From Sphingomonas faeni (GTDB lineage Bacteria; Pseudomonadota; Alphaproteobacteria; Sphingomonadales; Sphingomonadaceae), in NCBI RefSeq assembly GCF_023195535.1, contig NZ_JALPNF010000002.1, positions 546,761 to 610,760 on the forward strand: 64,000 nucleotides of DNA, in the 5' to 3' direction. Below the pieces are notes generated by a model. It had not been told where the DNA came from. It made no database searches and saw nothing but the letters and a program-made list of their open reading frames with translations. This document shows positions 57,146-64,000 of the stretch, piece by piece. The position numbers and the translations under genes were made by a program. Within the stretch, counting starts at the first letter, position 1. Each line of letters begins with the position of its first letter.

Positions 57146-57928
57146 TCAGTCGGCGAACACTGCTGCGCGCTTTTCCATGTTGGCCCGCACCTGCTCGACC
57201 TGGTTGGGGGTGCGGATGACCTTCAACTGCTCTTCGGTCTCGGCAAGCAGGACCGTCGCCGCGTCCGCATCCGCCGCGAGGTTGTAGAGGCGCTTGGAGC
57301 CCTGGATCGCGTGGGGGTTCCTCGCTGCGATCTCGCGGGCGAGCATCATCGCTTCGCCGAGCGGGTCTTCGGACAGCCGCGTGACGAAGCCGTGTCGCAA
57401 CGCCTCCGCGCCGTCGAACTCGCGCGCGGTGTAGGTCAGTTCACGCAGCACGTCGTCGCGGGCGAGCGTTCGCCAGAGGGCGATGCCAGCCATGTCGGGG
57501 ACCAGGCCCCAATAGCTCTCGCGGATGGCGAAGCGCGCGCCCGGATGCGCGATGCGGATGTCGGCGCCCGACATGATCTGAAAGCCGCCGCCGAACGCGA
57601 CGCCGTGGACTGCGGCAATCACCGGCATCGGCAGCGTGCGCCAGCCCCAGGCGACCTGCTGGGGAAGGTTCGCGCCCTCCTCGGTCCGGTCGCCGAGCGC
57701 GACCCCCGAGCCGCCGCTCGCCATCGAGGCCATGTCGAGGCCGGCGCAGAACGCCTTGCCTTCGCCGGACAGCACGACGCAGCGGACGTCCGTCATCCCC
57801 TTGAGGCGGTCGATCGCGGCGGCGATGCCTTCGAACATCGCCGGATCAATCGCGTTCATCTTGTCGGCGCGGTTGAGGCGGACGTCTGCGATGCCCTCGG
57901 CGACGGTAATCGTGACCCGGTCGTTCAT
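57146..57928 (-). CDS. Enoyl-CoA hydratase/isomerase family protein
   Basis: A 260-residue crotonase-fold protein. The oxyanion-hole segments GKAFCAGLDMASM and GVAFGGGFQIM are clear, and the loop YWGLVPDMAG fits the catalytic region. Members act on acyl-CoA thioesters in beta-oxidation or related paths. The start ATG at 57928 has GAGGA 9 nt upstream. It is divergent from two thioesterase genes, suggesting a shared acyl-CoA theme. Confidence 0.9.
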   Translation of the reverse strand: MNDRVTITVAEGIADVRLNRADKMNAIDPAMFEGIAAAIDRLKGMTDVRCVVLSGEGKAFCAGLDMASMASGGSGVALGDRTEEGANLPQQVAWGWRTLPMPVIAAVHGVAFGGGFQIMSGADIRIAHPGARFAIRESYWGLVPDMAGIALWRTLARDDVLRELTYTAREFDGAEALRHGFVTRLSEDPLGEAMMLAREIAARNPHAIQGSKRLYNLAADADAATVLLAETEEQLKVIRTPNQVEQVRANMEKRAAVFAD

Positions 57929-58022
57929 TGTGGCGATCCTCTCGAACTTTGCACGAACGCTAACCGGCCCCGCGCGCGCCCGCAATGTTGCGCGCGCTCA
58001 CACTGCGTGTAGAGGCTCGCGC

Positions 58023-58478
58023 ATGGCTGGTTTTGATCCACAATGGTTTGCGACGCGCGGGTTCGGCGGGCACGGCGCCGCGCTGGGGATGCGCTATCAC
58101 GCGCATGGCGAAGACTGGGCGGAGCTTGCGCTGCCCTATGACGAACGGCTGATCGGCGATCCGGCGAGCGGCGTGATCGCGTCGGGCCCGATCATCACGA
58201 TGATGGACATGGCGACGAGCCTGGCGATCTGGATCAAGCGCAACGCGTTCGTACCGCATGCGACGCTCGACCTGCGCGTCGATTATCTGCGGCCGGCGAC
58301 GCCGGGCAAGACGGTGATCGGGCGCGGCGAATGCTACCGGATCACGCGCTCGATCGCGTTCGTGCGCGGACAGGCGCATGACGGCGACCCGGACGATCCG
58401 CTCGCGCATGTCGCGGGGACGTTCATGGTTGTGGGCGATGTCGCGGGCATGGGTCTCAACAGGAGGACCGAGGCATGA
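58023..58478 (+). CDS. PaaI family thioesterase
   Basis: A 151-residue hot-dog-fold thioesterase: GPIITMMDMATSLAI is the helix start that usually carries HGG (here SGP), followed by DLRVDYLRPATPGKTVIGRG. The missing HGG makes the catalytic details uncertain. It overlaps the second thioesterase gene by ATGA. The two may form a hetero-oligomer (inference). Confidence 0.85.
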   Translation: MAGFDPQWFATRGFGGHGAALGMRYHAHGEDWAELALPYDERLIGDPASGVIASGPIITMMDMATSLAIWIKRNAFVPHATLDLRVDYLRPATPGKTVIGRGECYRITRSIAFVRGQAHDGDPDDPLAHVAGTFMVVGDVAGMGLNRRTEA

Positions 58479-58870
58479 CCATCGGTTTGCCGCCCTATGC
58501 GGAGATCCTTCGCGTTTCGGTCGAAGCCGAGGACGGCGCGCCACCGGTGTTGCTGATGCCGTTTGCGGACGACGTGCTGGGGCGACCGGGGTTTCTGCAT
58601 GGCGGTGCGATCTCGGGGTTGCTGGAGATGGCGGCGATTGCGGCTTTGCAGCATGCGTTGGAGGCTGAGGGTGGTGCCGACGCGCGGATCAAGCCGGTGA
58701 ACGTGACGGTCGACTTCATGCGCGGCGGCCGCGACAAGCCGACGCGCGCGGCGGGCGTGGTGACGCGGCTCGGGACGCGGGTGGCTAACGTCGAGGCGAC
58801 CGCGTGGCAGGACGAGCGGGAGAAGCCGATTGCCGCGGCGCGAATGAATTACCTGATCGTGCGCGATTAG
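58475..58870 (+). CDS. PaaI family thioesterase
   Basis: A 131-residue hot-dog-fold thioesterase with the standard FLHGGAISGLLEMAA motif and NVTVDFMRGGRDKPTRAAG. Hydrolyses an acyl-CoA of unknown type. It is coupled to the preceding, divergent thioesterase and faces the enoyl-CoA hydratase. Confidence 0.88.
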   Translation: MTIGLPPYAEILRVSVEAEDGAPPVLLMPFADDVLGRPGFLHGGAISGLLEMAAIAALQHALEAEGGADARIKPVNVTVDFMRGGRDKPTRAAGVVTRLGTRVANVEATAWQDEREKPIAAARMNYLIVRD

Positions 58871-58879
58871 CCGCTTCTG

Positions 58880-58988
58880 CTCCCCTTCCGCTTTGCGGGA
58901 GGGGTCGGGGGAGGGGCGTGCCTAACCGACCGGACGCCAGTACGTACGTCGCGCCCTCCCCTGACCCCTCCCGCAAGCGGGAGGGGAA
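58880..58988. repeat. Paired-hairpin element, family E (copy E4)
   Basis: The left hairpin is CTCCC-CTTCCGCTTTGC-GGGAG with GGTCGGGGGAGGG; the right is CCCTCCCCTGACC with CCCCTCCCGC-AA-GCGGGAGGGG. The latter is identical to the left hairpin of E5 inside ylxR. It lies between convergent genes. Confidence 0.88.
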
Positions 58989-58994
58989 TTGAGG

Positions 58995-60119
58995 TCACTT
59001 CGCGGTCAGTTTTATCAGGCGGCCTTGCGATTCGCCGCCGTCTTCAAGCACCCAGATCGCGCCGTCGGGGCCTTGTTCGACCTCTCGGATTCTCGCGCCC
59101 ATGTCCCATTGGTCGCCCTTCGCGGCGTTCGTGCCGTTCAGGTCGACGCGCACCAGCGACTTCGACGACAGGCCGCCGATGAACGCGTCGCCCTTCCACT
59201 GCGGGAACATGCTGCCAGAATAGATCATCAGGCCGCCGGGCGAGATCACCGGGTTCCACGATACCTTGGGCGGTTCATAGCCGTCGCCGGGCTTGTGATC
59301 GGGGATGTCGCGGCCGTCGTAGTGGCCGCCGTTCGAGGCATTGGGCCAGCCATAGTTGAGGCCGGGCTTGATCAAATTGACCTCGTCGCCGCCCTTCGGC
59401 CCCATCTCCTGCTCCCAGAGATTGCCCTGAGCGTCGAACGCGATGCCGAGCAGGTTGCGGTGGCCGTAGCTCCAGATCTCGGGTGCGAAGCCCTTTGCGG
59501 CGAGCGGATTGCCGGGTGCGGGTTTGCCGTCGAGCGTGAGGCGCAGCACCTTGCCGAGCGTGACCTTCGGGTCCTGCGCCGGCGTGAATTTCTGGCGATC
59601 GCCATTGGTGAAGAACAGATATTGGCCGTCCGGCGAGAAGGCGATGCGGCCGGAGTAATGACCGTTGCCCTCGACGAAGGGCCGCGCGCTGAAGATCGTC
59701 TCGATCTCGCCGAGACGCTCGCCGCCGCCGCCGTTCGCACGCAGGCGACCGCGCGCGAGGACGACGCCCTTGCCGCCCTCGCCTGCGGTCGAATAGCTGA
59801 AATAGACGCGCTGGCTGGTCGCGAAGTCGGGGGCGAGGACGACGTCCATCAGCCCGCCCTGCCCTGCCGAATCGACCGTGATCGTCGCGACCGTCTGGCG
59901 CGACTTGCCGTCGGCGGACACGAGCAGCATCTGGCCCTGCTTCTCGGTCACCAGCATCCGCTTGTCGGGCAGCACCGTCATCGCCCACGGCGAATCGAAA
60001 TCGGCGACCACCGTCTCCTTGAACGGCTTCCCCCCCGCTGCCGGTTGCGCCGAACAGGCGGTCGAGGCGAGCAGCGTGGCGGTCAGTAAACCCGTGGCGA
60101 ACAGCGTTTTGCGAATCAT
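58995..60119 (-). CDS. PQQ-dependent sugar dehydrogenase (soluble Gdh/Yli type) lipoprotein
   Basis: A 374-residue six-bladed propeller of the GSDH family that oxidises aldoses with PQQ in the periplasm. The signal ends STAC. Propeller signatures are LDSPW-like FDSPWAMTVLPDKRMLVTEK, RVYFSYSTAGEGGKG, FTNGDRQKF and YGHRNLLGIAFDAQGNLWEQ with GPKGGDEVNLI. GGGAGAAG precedes the ATG. The real substrate and PQQ supply are unknown. Confidence 0.9.
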   Translation of the reverse strand: MIRKTLFATGLLTATLLASTACSAQPAAGGKPFKETVVADFDSPWAMTVLPDKRMLVTEKQGQMLLVSADGKSRQTVATITVDSAGQGGLMDVVLAPDFATSQRVYFSYSTAGEGGKGVVLARGRLRANGGGGERLGEIETIFSARPFVEGNGHYSGRIAFSPDGQYLFFTNGDRQKFTPAQDPKVTLGKVLRLTLDGKPAPGNPLAAKGFAPEIWSYGHRNLLGIAFDAQGNLWEQEMGPKGGDEVNLIKPGLNYGWPNASNGGHYDGRDIPDHKPGDGYEPPKVSWNPVISPGGLMIYSGSMFPQWKGDAFIGGLSSKSLVRVDLNGTNAAKGDQWDMGARIREVEQGPDGAIWVLEDGGESQGRLIKLTAK

Positions 60120-60297
60120 GATCTTCTCCCGGAAATCTCTCCGCCAACGCGGCGTTACCGATGAAGGTTGCGCCCGCTTGCGGACCAGCGCCACCCCGCG
60201 TATAGAGGCATCACTTCTCTACATCGCCAGATGAAGAGGCTGCAGGGCTTGCTCCGCGGCGGCAATCACCTGTGCTTTGGCCCTGTTTGGAATTTCG

Positions 60298-60888
60298 ATG
60301 GCGAATATCGCCCTGCTGACCGACCTGATCGAACCCGAGGCCACGGCGCTCGGCCTCAGCCTCGTGCGTGTCCGCATGCAGGGCGGCAAGTCCGATCCGA
60401 CGTTGCAGGTCATGGCCGAGCGCCCCGACACGCGCCAGTTGCTGATCGACGACTGCGCCGAGCTGTCGCGCCGCATCTCGGACAAGTTCGACGCGCTCGA
60501 GGCCGAGGGCAAGGACCCGGTCGGCGAGGAGGCGTATCGTCTCGAAGTGTCGAGCCCCGGTATCGATCGCCCGCTTACGCGGTTGCAGGACTTTGCCGAC
60601 TGGGAAGGCCAGGAGGCGCGTATCCGCCTCGTCGAGCCGTTCGAGGACCGCAAGCAGATCTCGGGCAATCTGATGGGCGTCGAGGGGACGAAGATCACCG
60701 TCGACGTCAACAAGCACAAGATCATGACGATCGACTTTTCGCAGGTCGCCGACGCCAAGCTCGTCATGACCGACCGACTCATCGCCGCGACCGCGCCGCT
60801 TTCCACCGAAGGCGCGGACGAAGTTTTCTATCAAGACGTGGCCGAGCCTGATGCTCAGGGCACCGAGACCGAAGAAGGACAGCATTGA
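60298..60888 (+). CDS. rimP: Ribosome maturation factor RimP
   Basis: Needed for 30S assembly. In the 196-residue product the N-domain (DLIEPEATALGLSLVRVRMQ) is followed by EAYRLEVSSPGIDRPLTRLQ and the C-terminal SH3-like domain. The start is ATG at 60298 (the frame is open from 60277). It overlaps nusA by TGATG, the usual rimP-nusA arrangement. Confidence 0.95.
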   Translation: MANIALLTDLIEPEATALGLSLVRVRMQGGKSDPTLQVMAERPDTRQLLIDDCAELSRRISDKFDALEAEGKDPVGEEAYRLEVSSPGIDRPLTRLQDFADWEGQEARIRLVEPFEDRKQISGNLMGVEGTKITVDVNKHKIMTIDFSQVADAKLVMTDRLIAATAPLSTEGADEVFYQDVAEPDAQGTETEEGQH

Positions 60889-62663
60889 TGGCCACGGCAG
60901 TCACCGCAAACCGCGCGGAACTGATCGCGATCGCGAATTCGGTCGCGTCGGAGAAGATGATCGACAAGGCGATCGTGATCGAAGCGATGGAGGACGCGAT
61001 CCAGCGCGCCGCCCGCTCGCGCTACGGCGCCGAGAACGACATCCGTGCGAAGCTCGATCCGAACACCGGTGACCTGCGCTTGTGGCGCGTCGTCGAAGTG
61101 GTCGAGGCGGTCGACGATTATTTCAAACAGGTCGACGTCAAGGGCGCGCAGAAGCTGCAGAAGGACGCGGCGCTGGGCGACTTCATCGTCGATCCGCTGC
61201 CCCCGATCGAGTTCGGCCGCATCGCTGCACAGGCCGCCAAGCAGGTCATCTTCCAGAAGGTCCGCGACGCCGAGCGCGAGCGCCAGTTCGAAGAGTATAA
61301 GGACCGCGCGGGCGAGATCATCACCGGCGTCGTCAAGCGCGTCGAGTTCGGCCATGTCGTCGTCGACCTGGGTCGCGCCGAGGGCGTCATCCGCCGCGAC
61401 GCGCAGATCCCGCGCGAAGTGGTGCGCGTCAACGACCGCATCCGCTCGCTGATCCTCAATGTCCGCCGCGAGAACCGTGGTCCGCAGATTTTCCTCAGCC
61501 GCGCGCACCCCGACTTCATGAAGAAGCTGTTCGCGCAGGAAGTGCCCGAGATCTACGACGGCATCATCGAGATCAAGGCCGCGGCCCGCGATCCCGGTTC
61601 GCGCGCGAAGATCGGCGTCATCTCGCATGATTCGAGCATCGATCCGGTCGGGGCGTGCGTCGGCATGAAGGGTAGCCGTGTTCAGGCCGTCGTGCAGGAA
61701 ATGCAGGGCGAGAAGATCGACATCATCCCGTGGTCGCCCGACATCGCGACCTTCGTCGTCAACGCGTTGCAGCCGGCCTCCGTGTCGCGCGTCGTGATCG
61801 ACGAGGAAGAAGAGCGCATCGAGGTGGTCGTTCCCGATGACCAGCTCAGCCTCGCGATTGGTCGTCGTGGCCAGAACGTGCGGCTTGCGTCGCAGCTGAC
61901 CGGCAAGGCGATCGACATCCTCACCGAGGCCGATGCGTCGGAGAAGCGCCAGAAGGACTTCGTCGAGCGCTCGGCGATGTTCGAGAAGGAGCTCGACGTC
62001 GACGAGACGCTCGCGCAGCTGCTGGTCGCCGAAGGGTTCACGAACCTGGAGGAGGTCGCCTATGTCGAGGTCGAGGAGATCGCCGGCATCGAGGGCTTCG
62101 ACGAGGACCTGGCCGGCGAGTTGCAGAACCGTGCGACCGAGGCGCTTGAGCGTCGCGACGCCGCGAGCCGCGAAGAGCGTACCGCACTTGGCGTTGAGGA
62201 TGCGCTTGCGGGCATGCCGTATCTGAACGAGGCGATGCTGGTCACGCTCGGCAAGGCGGGCATCAAGACGCTCGACGACCTCGCCGATCTCGCGACCGAC
62301 GAGCTGGTCGAGAAGAAGCGCGTCGAGCCGCGTCGTCGTAACGAGGATGCGCCGAAGCGGCCTGAGCCTAAGGGCGGGATTCTCGCGGAATATGGTCTGA
62401 GCGACGAGCAGGGCAACGAGATCATCATGGCCGCCCGCGCGCACTGGTTCGAGGACGAGGCTCCCGAGGCTTCGGCTGATGACGTCGAGGCGGACGAAAC
62501 TCCGGTGGAAGAGGCTTCGGCTGACGACGCCGTGGTCGAGGACGCTGCGACTGAAGAGACGACGGCCGACGAAGCCGTGGCTGAGGACGCTTCGGCGGAC
62601 GACGCCGTGGCTGAAGACGCTGCGGACAAGACCGACACGAAGAGCGAGGGCGACAAGGCCTGA
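60888..62663 (+). CDS. nusA: Transcription termination/antitermination factor NusA
   Basis: Binds RNA polymerase and nascent RNA. In the 591-residue product the N-terminal polymerase-binding domain (1-125) is followed by S1 (EIITGVVKRVEFGHVVVDLG), KH1 and KH2 (GSRVQAVVQEMQGEKIDII, AIGRRGQNVRLASQLTGKAI), then two acidic helical repeats with helix-hairpin-helix-like LVTLGKAGIKTLDDLADLAT. The tail is a low-complexity Ala/Asp/Glu stretch of repeated ADDAV and EDAA units (about 525-591). Confidence 0.97.
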   Translation: MATAVTANRAELIAIANSVASEKMIDKAIVIEAMEDAIQRAARSRYGAENDIRAKLDPNTGDLRLWRVVEVVEAVDDYFKQVDVKGAQKLQKDAALGDFIVDPLPPIEFGRIAAQAAKQVIFQKVRDAERERQFEEYKDRAGEIITGVVKRVEFGHVVVDLGRAEGVIRRDAQIPREVVRVNDRIRSLILNVRRENRGPQIFLSRAHPDFMKKLFAQEVPEIYDGIIEIKAAARDPGSRAKIGVISHDSSIDPVGACVGMKGSRVQAVVQEMQGEKIDIIPWSPDIATFVVNALQPASVSRVVIDEEEERIEVVVPDDQLSLAIGRRGQNVRLASQLTGKAIDILTEADASEKRQKDFVERSAMFEKELDVDETLAQLLVAEGFTNLEEVAYVEVEEIAGIEGFDEDLAGELQNRATEALERRDAASREERTALGVEDALAGMPYLNEAMLVTLGKAGIKTLDDLADLATDELVEKKRVEPRRRNEDAPKRPEPKGGILAEYGLSDEQGNEIIMAARAHWFEDEAPEASADDVEADETPVEEASADDAVVEDAATEETTADEAVAEDASADDAVAEDAADKTDTKSEGDKA

Positions 62664-62902
62664 TGCCCTTCGTCAGCATCCGCATCTCGGGGTCCGCCAC
62701 CAAGGACCAGAAGTCCGGCATCGTCGCCGACGTCACCCAGTCGCTTGTGCAGCGGCTGGGAAAGAACCCGGCTGCGGTGCAGATCGTGATCGAAGAGGTC
62801 TCGACCGAGAATTACGGCGCGGGCGGCCAGCTGCTGGTCGACCGCGACGCCCCGAAAGCAACTCCGGTGCAGGAGGACGCAAATGCGGAACCCTCCCGAT
62901 GA
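62663..62902 (+). CDS. 4-oxalocrotonate tautomerase-like protein inside the nusA-infB cluster
   Basis: A 79-residue member of the tautomerase superfamily. Pro2 becomes the N-terminal catalytic proline after Met removal (MPFVSIRISG). The helix KDQKSGIVADVTQSLVQRLG and the VIEEVSTENYGAGGQ strand-turn match 4-OT. Its ATG overlaps the nusA stop, and its end overlaps ylxR by 20 bp, so it is fully embedded in the operon. The substrate is unknown. Confidence 0.85.
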   Translation: MPFVSIRISGSATKDQKSGIVADVTQSLVQRLGKNPAAVQIVIEEVSTENYGAGGQLLVDRDAPKATPVQEDANAEPSR

Positions 62903-63779
62903 GGCGCTAGGCGCTACCGACACCCTACCTTCCTCCCCTCCCGCAAGCGGGAGGGGACCGAGGGGTGGGCGCCCGGCTTCCGGTCAAGCTAAGGGCAGCA
63001 ATGGGAGAAAGCGCGAGCCCAACCCTAGCCCCTCCCGCATGCGGGAGGGGGATGATGATGCGCCCGTACGCAAATGCATCCTCTCGGGGGAGCGCGACGT
63101 GCGGCCACACCTGGTGCGACTCGCGTTGTCGCCCGATGGGCAGATCCTTCCCGACGTGCGCGCCAAGGCTCCCGGCCGCGGCGCCTGGATCGGTGTCACG
63201 CGAATCGAGCTCGAAGCCGCGATCAAGAAGGGCAAGCTCAAGGGCGCTCTCTCCCGCGCGTTCAAAACGGGCGAGTTCACCATCGATCCCGAGCTTCCGG
63301 CCAAGATCGAAGCCGCGCTGGAGCGTAATGCGCTCGACCGGCTCGGGCTCGAATCGCGGTCGGGGACGGTGTTGATCGGCTCCGACCGGATCGAGCAGAA
63401 CGCGCGCCAGGGGAAGCTGAAGACGCTCTACCATGCGTCCGATGCGGCCGAGGATGGCAACCGCAAGCTCGATCAAGCGTGGCGCATCGGCAACGATGTC
63501 GAGGGCTCGGGTTTGCGGGGGTTGGCACTCCCGGTGTCGCGCACCATATTGGCGTTGGCGCTGGGACGGGAAAATGTGGTACACCTTGGCCTGACAGACC
63601 GCGCTGCAGCAAAGCGGGTGAGCGAAGCGCTCGACCGTTGGCTGCATTTTATCGGCTCCGAACCTTCTTCCGTGTCTTGCGAAACGGCCTCGCAGGGCGC
63701 ATCGGCGTCACAAAATATAGGGGCGTCCGGATCGACCGGACAACGCCCGGCCGTGGACATGACTGAGGAATTTGAGTGA
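62883..63779 (+). CDS. ylxR: YlxR (DUF448)-L7Ae-like RNA-binding protein with an inserted palindromic element
   Basis: A 298-residue nucleic-acid-binding protein of the nusA operon. DUF448 (about 60-130) has RKCILSGERDVRPHLVRLAL and GRGAWIGVTRIELEAAI. An L7Ae-like domain follows (about 150-255; SGTVLIGSDRIEQNARQGKL, ENVVHLGLTDRAAAKRVSEA) and then a Ser-rich tail. AGGAGG lies 6 nt before the ATG at 62883. Residues 17-57 are encoded by palindromic element E5, so the extra N-terminal segment is repeat-derived. An ATG at 63039 lies inside the element but has no ribosome site. Confidence 0.9.
   Translation: MRNPPDEALGATDTLPSSPPASGRGPRGGRPASGQAKGSNGRKREPNPSPSRMREGDDDAPVRKCILSGERDVRPHLVRLALSPDGQILPDVRAKAPGRGAWIGVTRIELEAAIKKGKLKGALSRAFKTGEFTIDPELPAKIEAALERNALDRLGLESRSGTVLIGSDRIEQNARQGKLKTLYHASDAAEDGNRKLDQAWRIGNDVEGSGLRGLALPVSRTILALALGRENVVHLGLTDRAAAKRVSEALDRWLHFIGSEPSSVSCETASQGASASQNIGASGSTGQRPAVDMTEEFE
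62931..63052. repeat. Paired-hairpin element, family E (copy E5), inside ylxR
   Basis: The left hairpin CCCCTCCCGC-AA-GCGGGAGGGG (62935-62956) and the right palindrome CCCCTCCCGC-AT-GCGGGAGGGG (63029-63050) are both perfect 10-bp stems. The outer GAGGGGTGGGCG and GAGCCCAACCCTAG partly pair too. It matches E4. It is the only copy in this window that lies within a coding frame, and it keeps that frame open. Confidence 0.9.
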
Positions 63780-63928
63780 GCGACACGGACAACGAGAAGC
63801 CGAAACTTGGCATGCGCGCACCTTTGGGTGTGAAGCGCACGGTCGAGACCGGCCAGGTGAAGCAGAGCTTCAGCCACGGCCGATCGAATACGGTGATCGT
63901 GGAAACCAAGCGCGCGCGCGTCCTGCGC
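63776..63928 (+). CDS. infB: Translation initiation factor IF-2, N-terminal fragment (cut by adapter)
   Basis: The first 51 codons of IF-2 (GTG start overlapping the ylxR stop): KPKLGMRAPLGVKRTVETGQ and VKQSFSHGRSNTVIVETKRA match the conserved alphaproteobacterial IF-2 start. The gene is not truncated in nature: genomic sequence stops at about 63928, where Nextera adapter begins. Confidence 0.92.
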
Positions 63929-64000
63929 CTGTCTCTTATACACATCTGACGCTGCCGACGATCGCTATGAGGTGGAGATCTGGGTAGGCGCTGGTACAGG
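63929..64000. other. Illumina Nextera adapter contamination at the contig end
   Basis: CTGTCTCTTATACACATCT (63929-63947) is the Nextera mosaic end. GACGCTGCCGACGA (63948-63961) is the rest of the read-2-side adapter. About 10 bases of index (63962-63971) follow, then a 29-base stretch (63972-64000) that aligns with several mismatches to the reverse complement of the P5 oligo and ends exactly at the window end. This is not biological sequence. Confidence 0.97.

Noticed and set aside
63473..63987. Three open frames at the contig end, two on the minus strand starting MYKRQ or MCIRDR and one on the plus strand containing SYTHLTLPTI
   Set aside because: They start in or run into Nextera adapter sequence and are otherwise antisense or out of frame to ylxR and infB.

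Overview
The window is a GC-rich alphaproteobacterial chromosome segment. It most resembles a Sphingomonas-like member of the Sphingomonadales. The reasons are a GcrA cell-cycle regulator, the petABC cytochrome bc1 operon order, a YlxR protein fused to an L7Ae-like domain, an Hsp33/ArgF/ArgD cluster, DUF6356 and TIGR02466-type genes, and many dispersed GC-rich palindromes. Nearly all genes are core housekeeping genes. I see no prophage, insertion sequence, CRISPR array, tRNA or rRNA.

Layout. 0-7 kb: the 5' part of glyQ, a TraB/GumN lipoprotein, rplY-pth-oxygenase, a zinc alcohol dehydrogenase and ychF. 6.7-13.2 kb: an accessory stretch with an excalibur protein, a low-GC secreted orphan, a Met/His-rich putative copper pair, a nucleotide pyrophosphatase/phosphodiesterase, a MaoC dehydratase and an Arg-rich lipoprotein. 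13.7-21.9 kb: apt, petABC, trmL, hemF, an acetyltransferase, two overlapping membrane proteins and lipB. 22-30 kb: a Met-rich lipoprotein, queE/queC, hslO-argF-argD and a TonB-like protein. 30-36 kb: parE, an outer-membrane barrel, gcrA, an ABC-2 permease and a serine hydrolase. 36-47 kb: acetyltransferase/LysR, apaG-metZ, a GtrA-fused glycosyltransferase with leuB and recO, a FemAB-like protein with a polysaccharide deacetylase, uvrC, and thrS-infC. 49-60 kb: LdcA/Mpl-type murein recycling genes, a hydrolase with a TPR protein, gloA-gloB, a tandem pair of small secreted paralogues, an enoyl-CoA hydratase, two thioesterases and a PQQ-type sugar dehydrogenase. 60.3-63.9 kb: the rimP-nusA-(tautomerase)-ylxR-infB translation cluster.

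The most unusual biology is the density of paired-hairpin elements. About 25 copies in at least nine sequence families share one plan: two GC-rich hairpins (stems of about 7-10 bp with a short loop) facing each other in inverted orientation across a spacer of roughly 25-60 bp, usually just 3' of a gene. One copy sits inside the ylxR reading frame and is translated. Another abuts the stump of a small XRE-type regulator gene. infC appears to start at ATA behind a strong Shine-Dalgarno and a compound hairpin.

Technical warning: the last 72 bases (63929-64000) are Illumina Nextera adapter, index and P5 sequence, not genome. infB is therefore cut artificially, and the open frames crossing that junction are artefacts.
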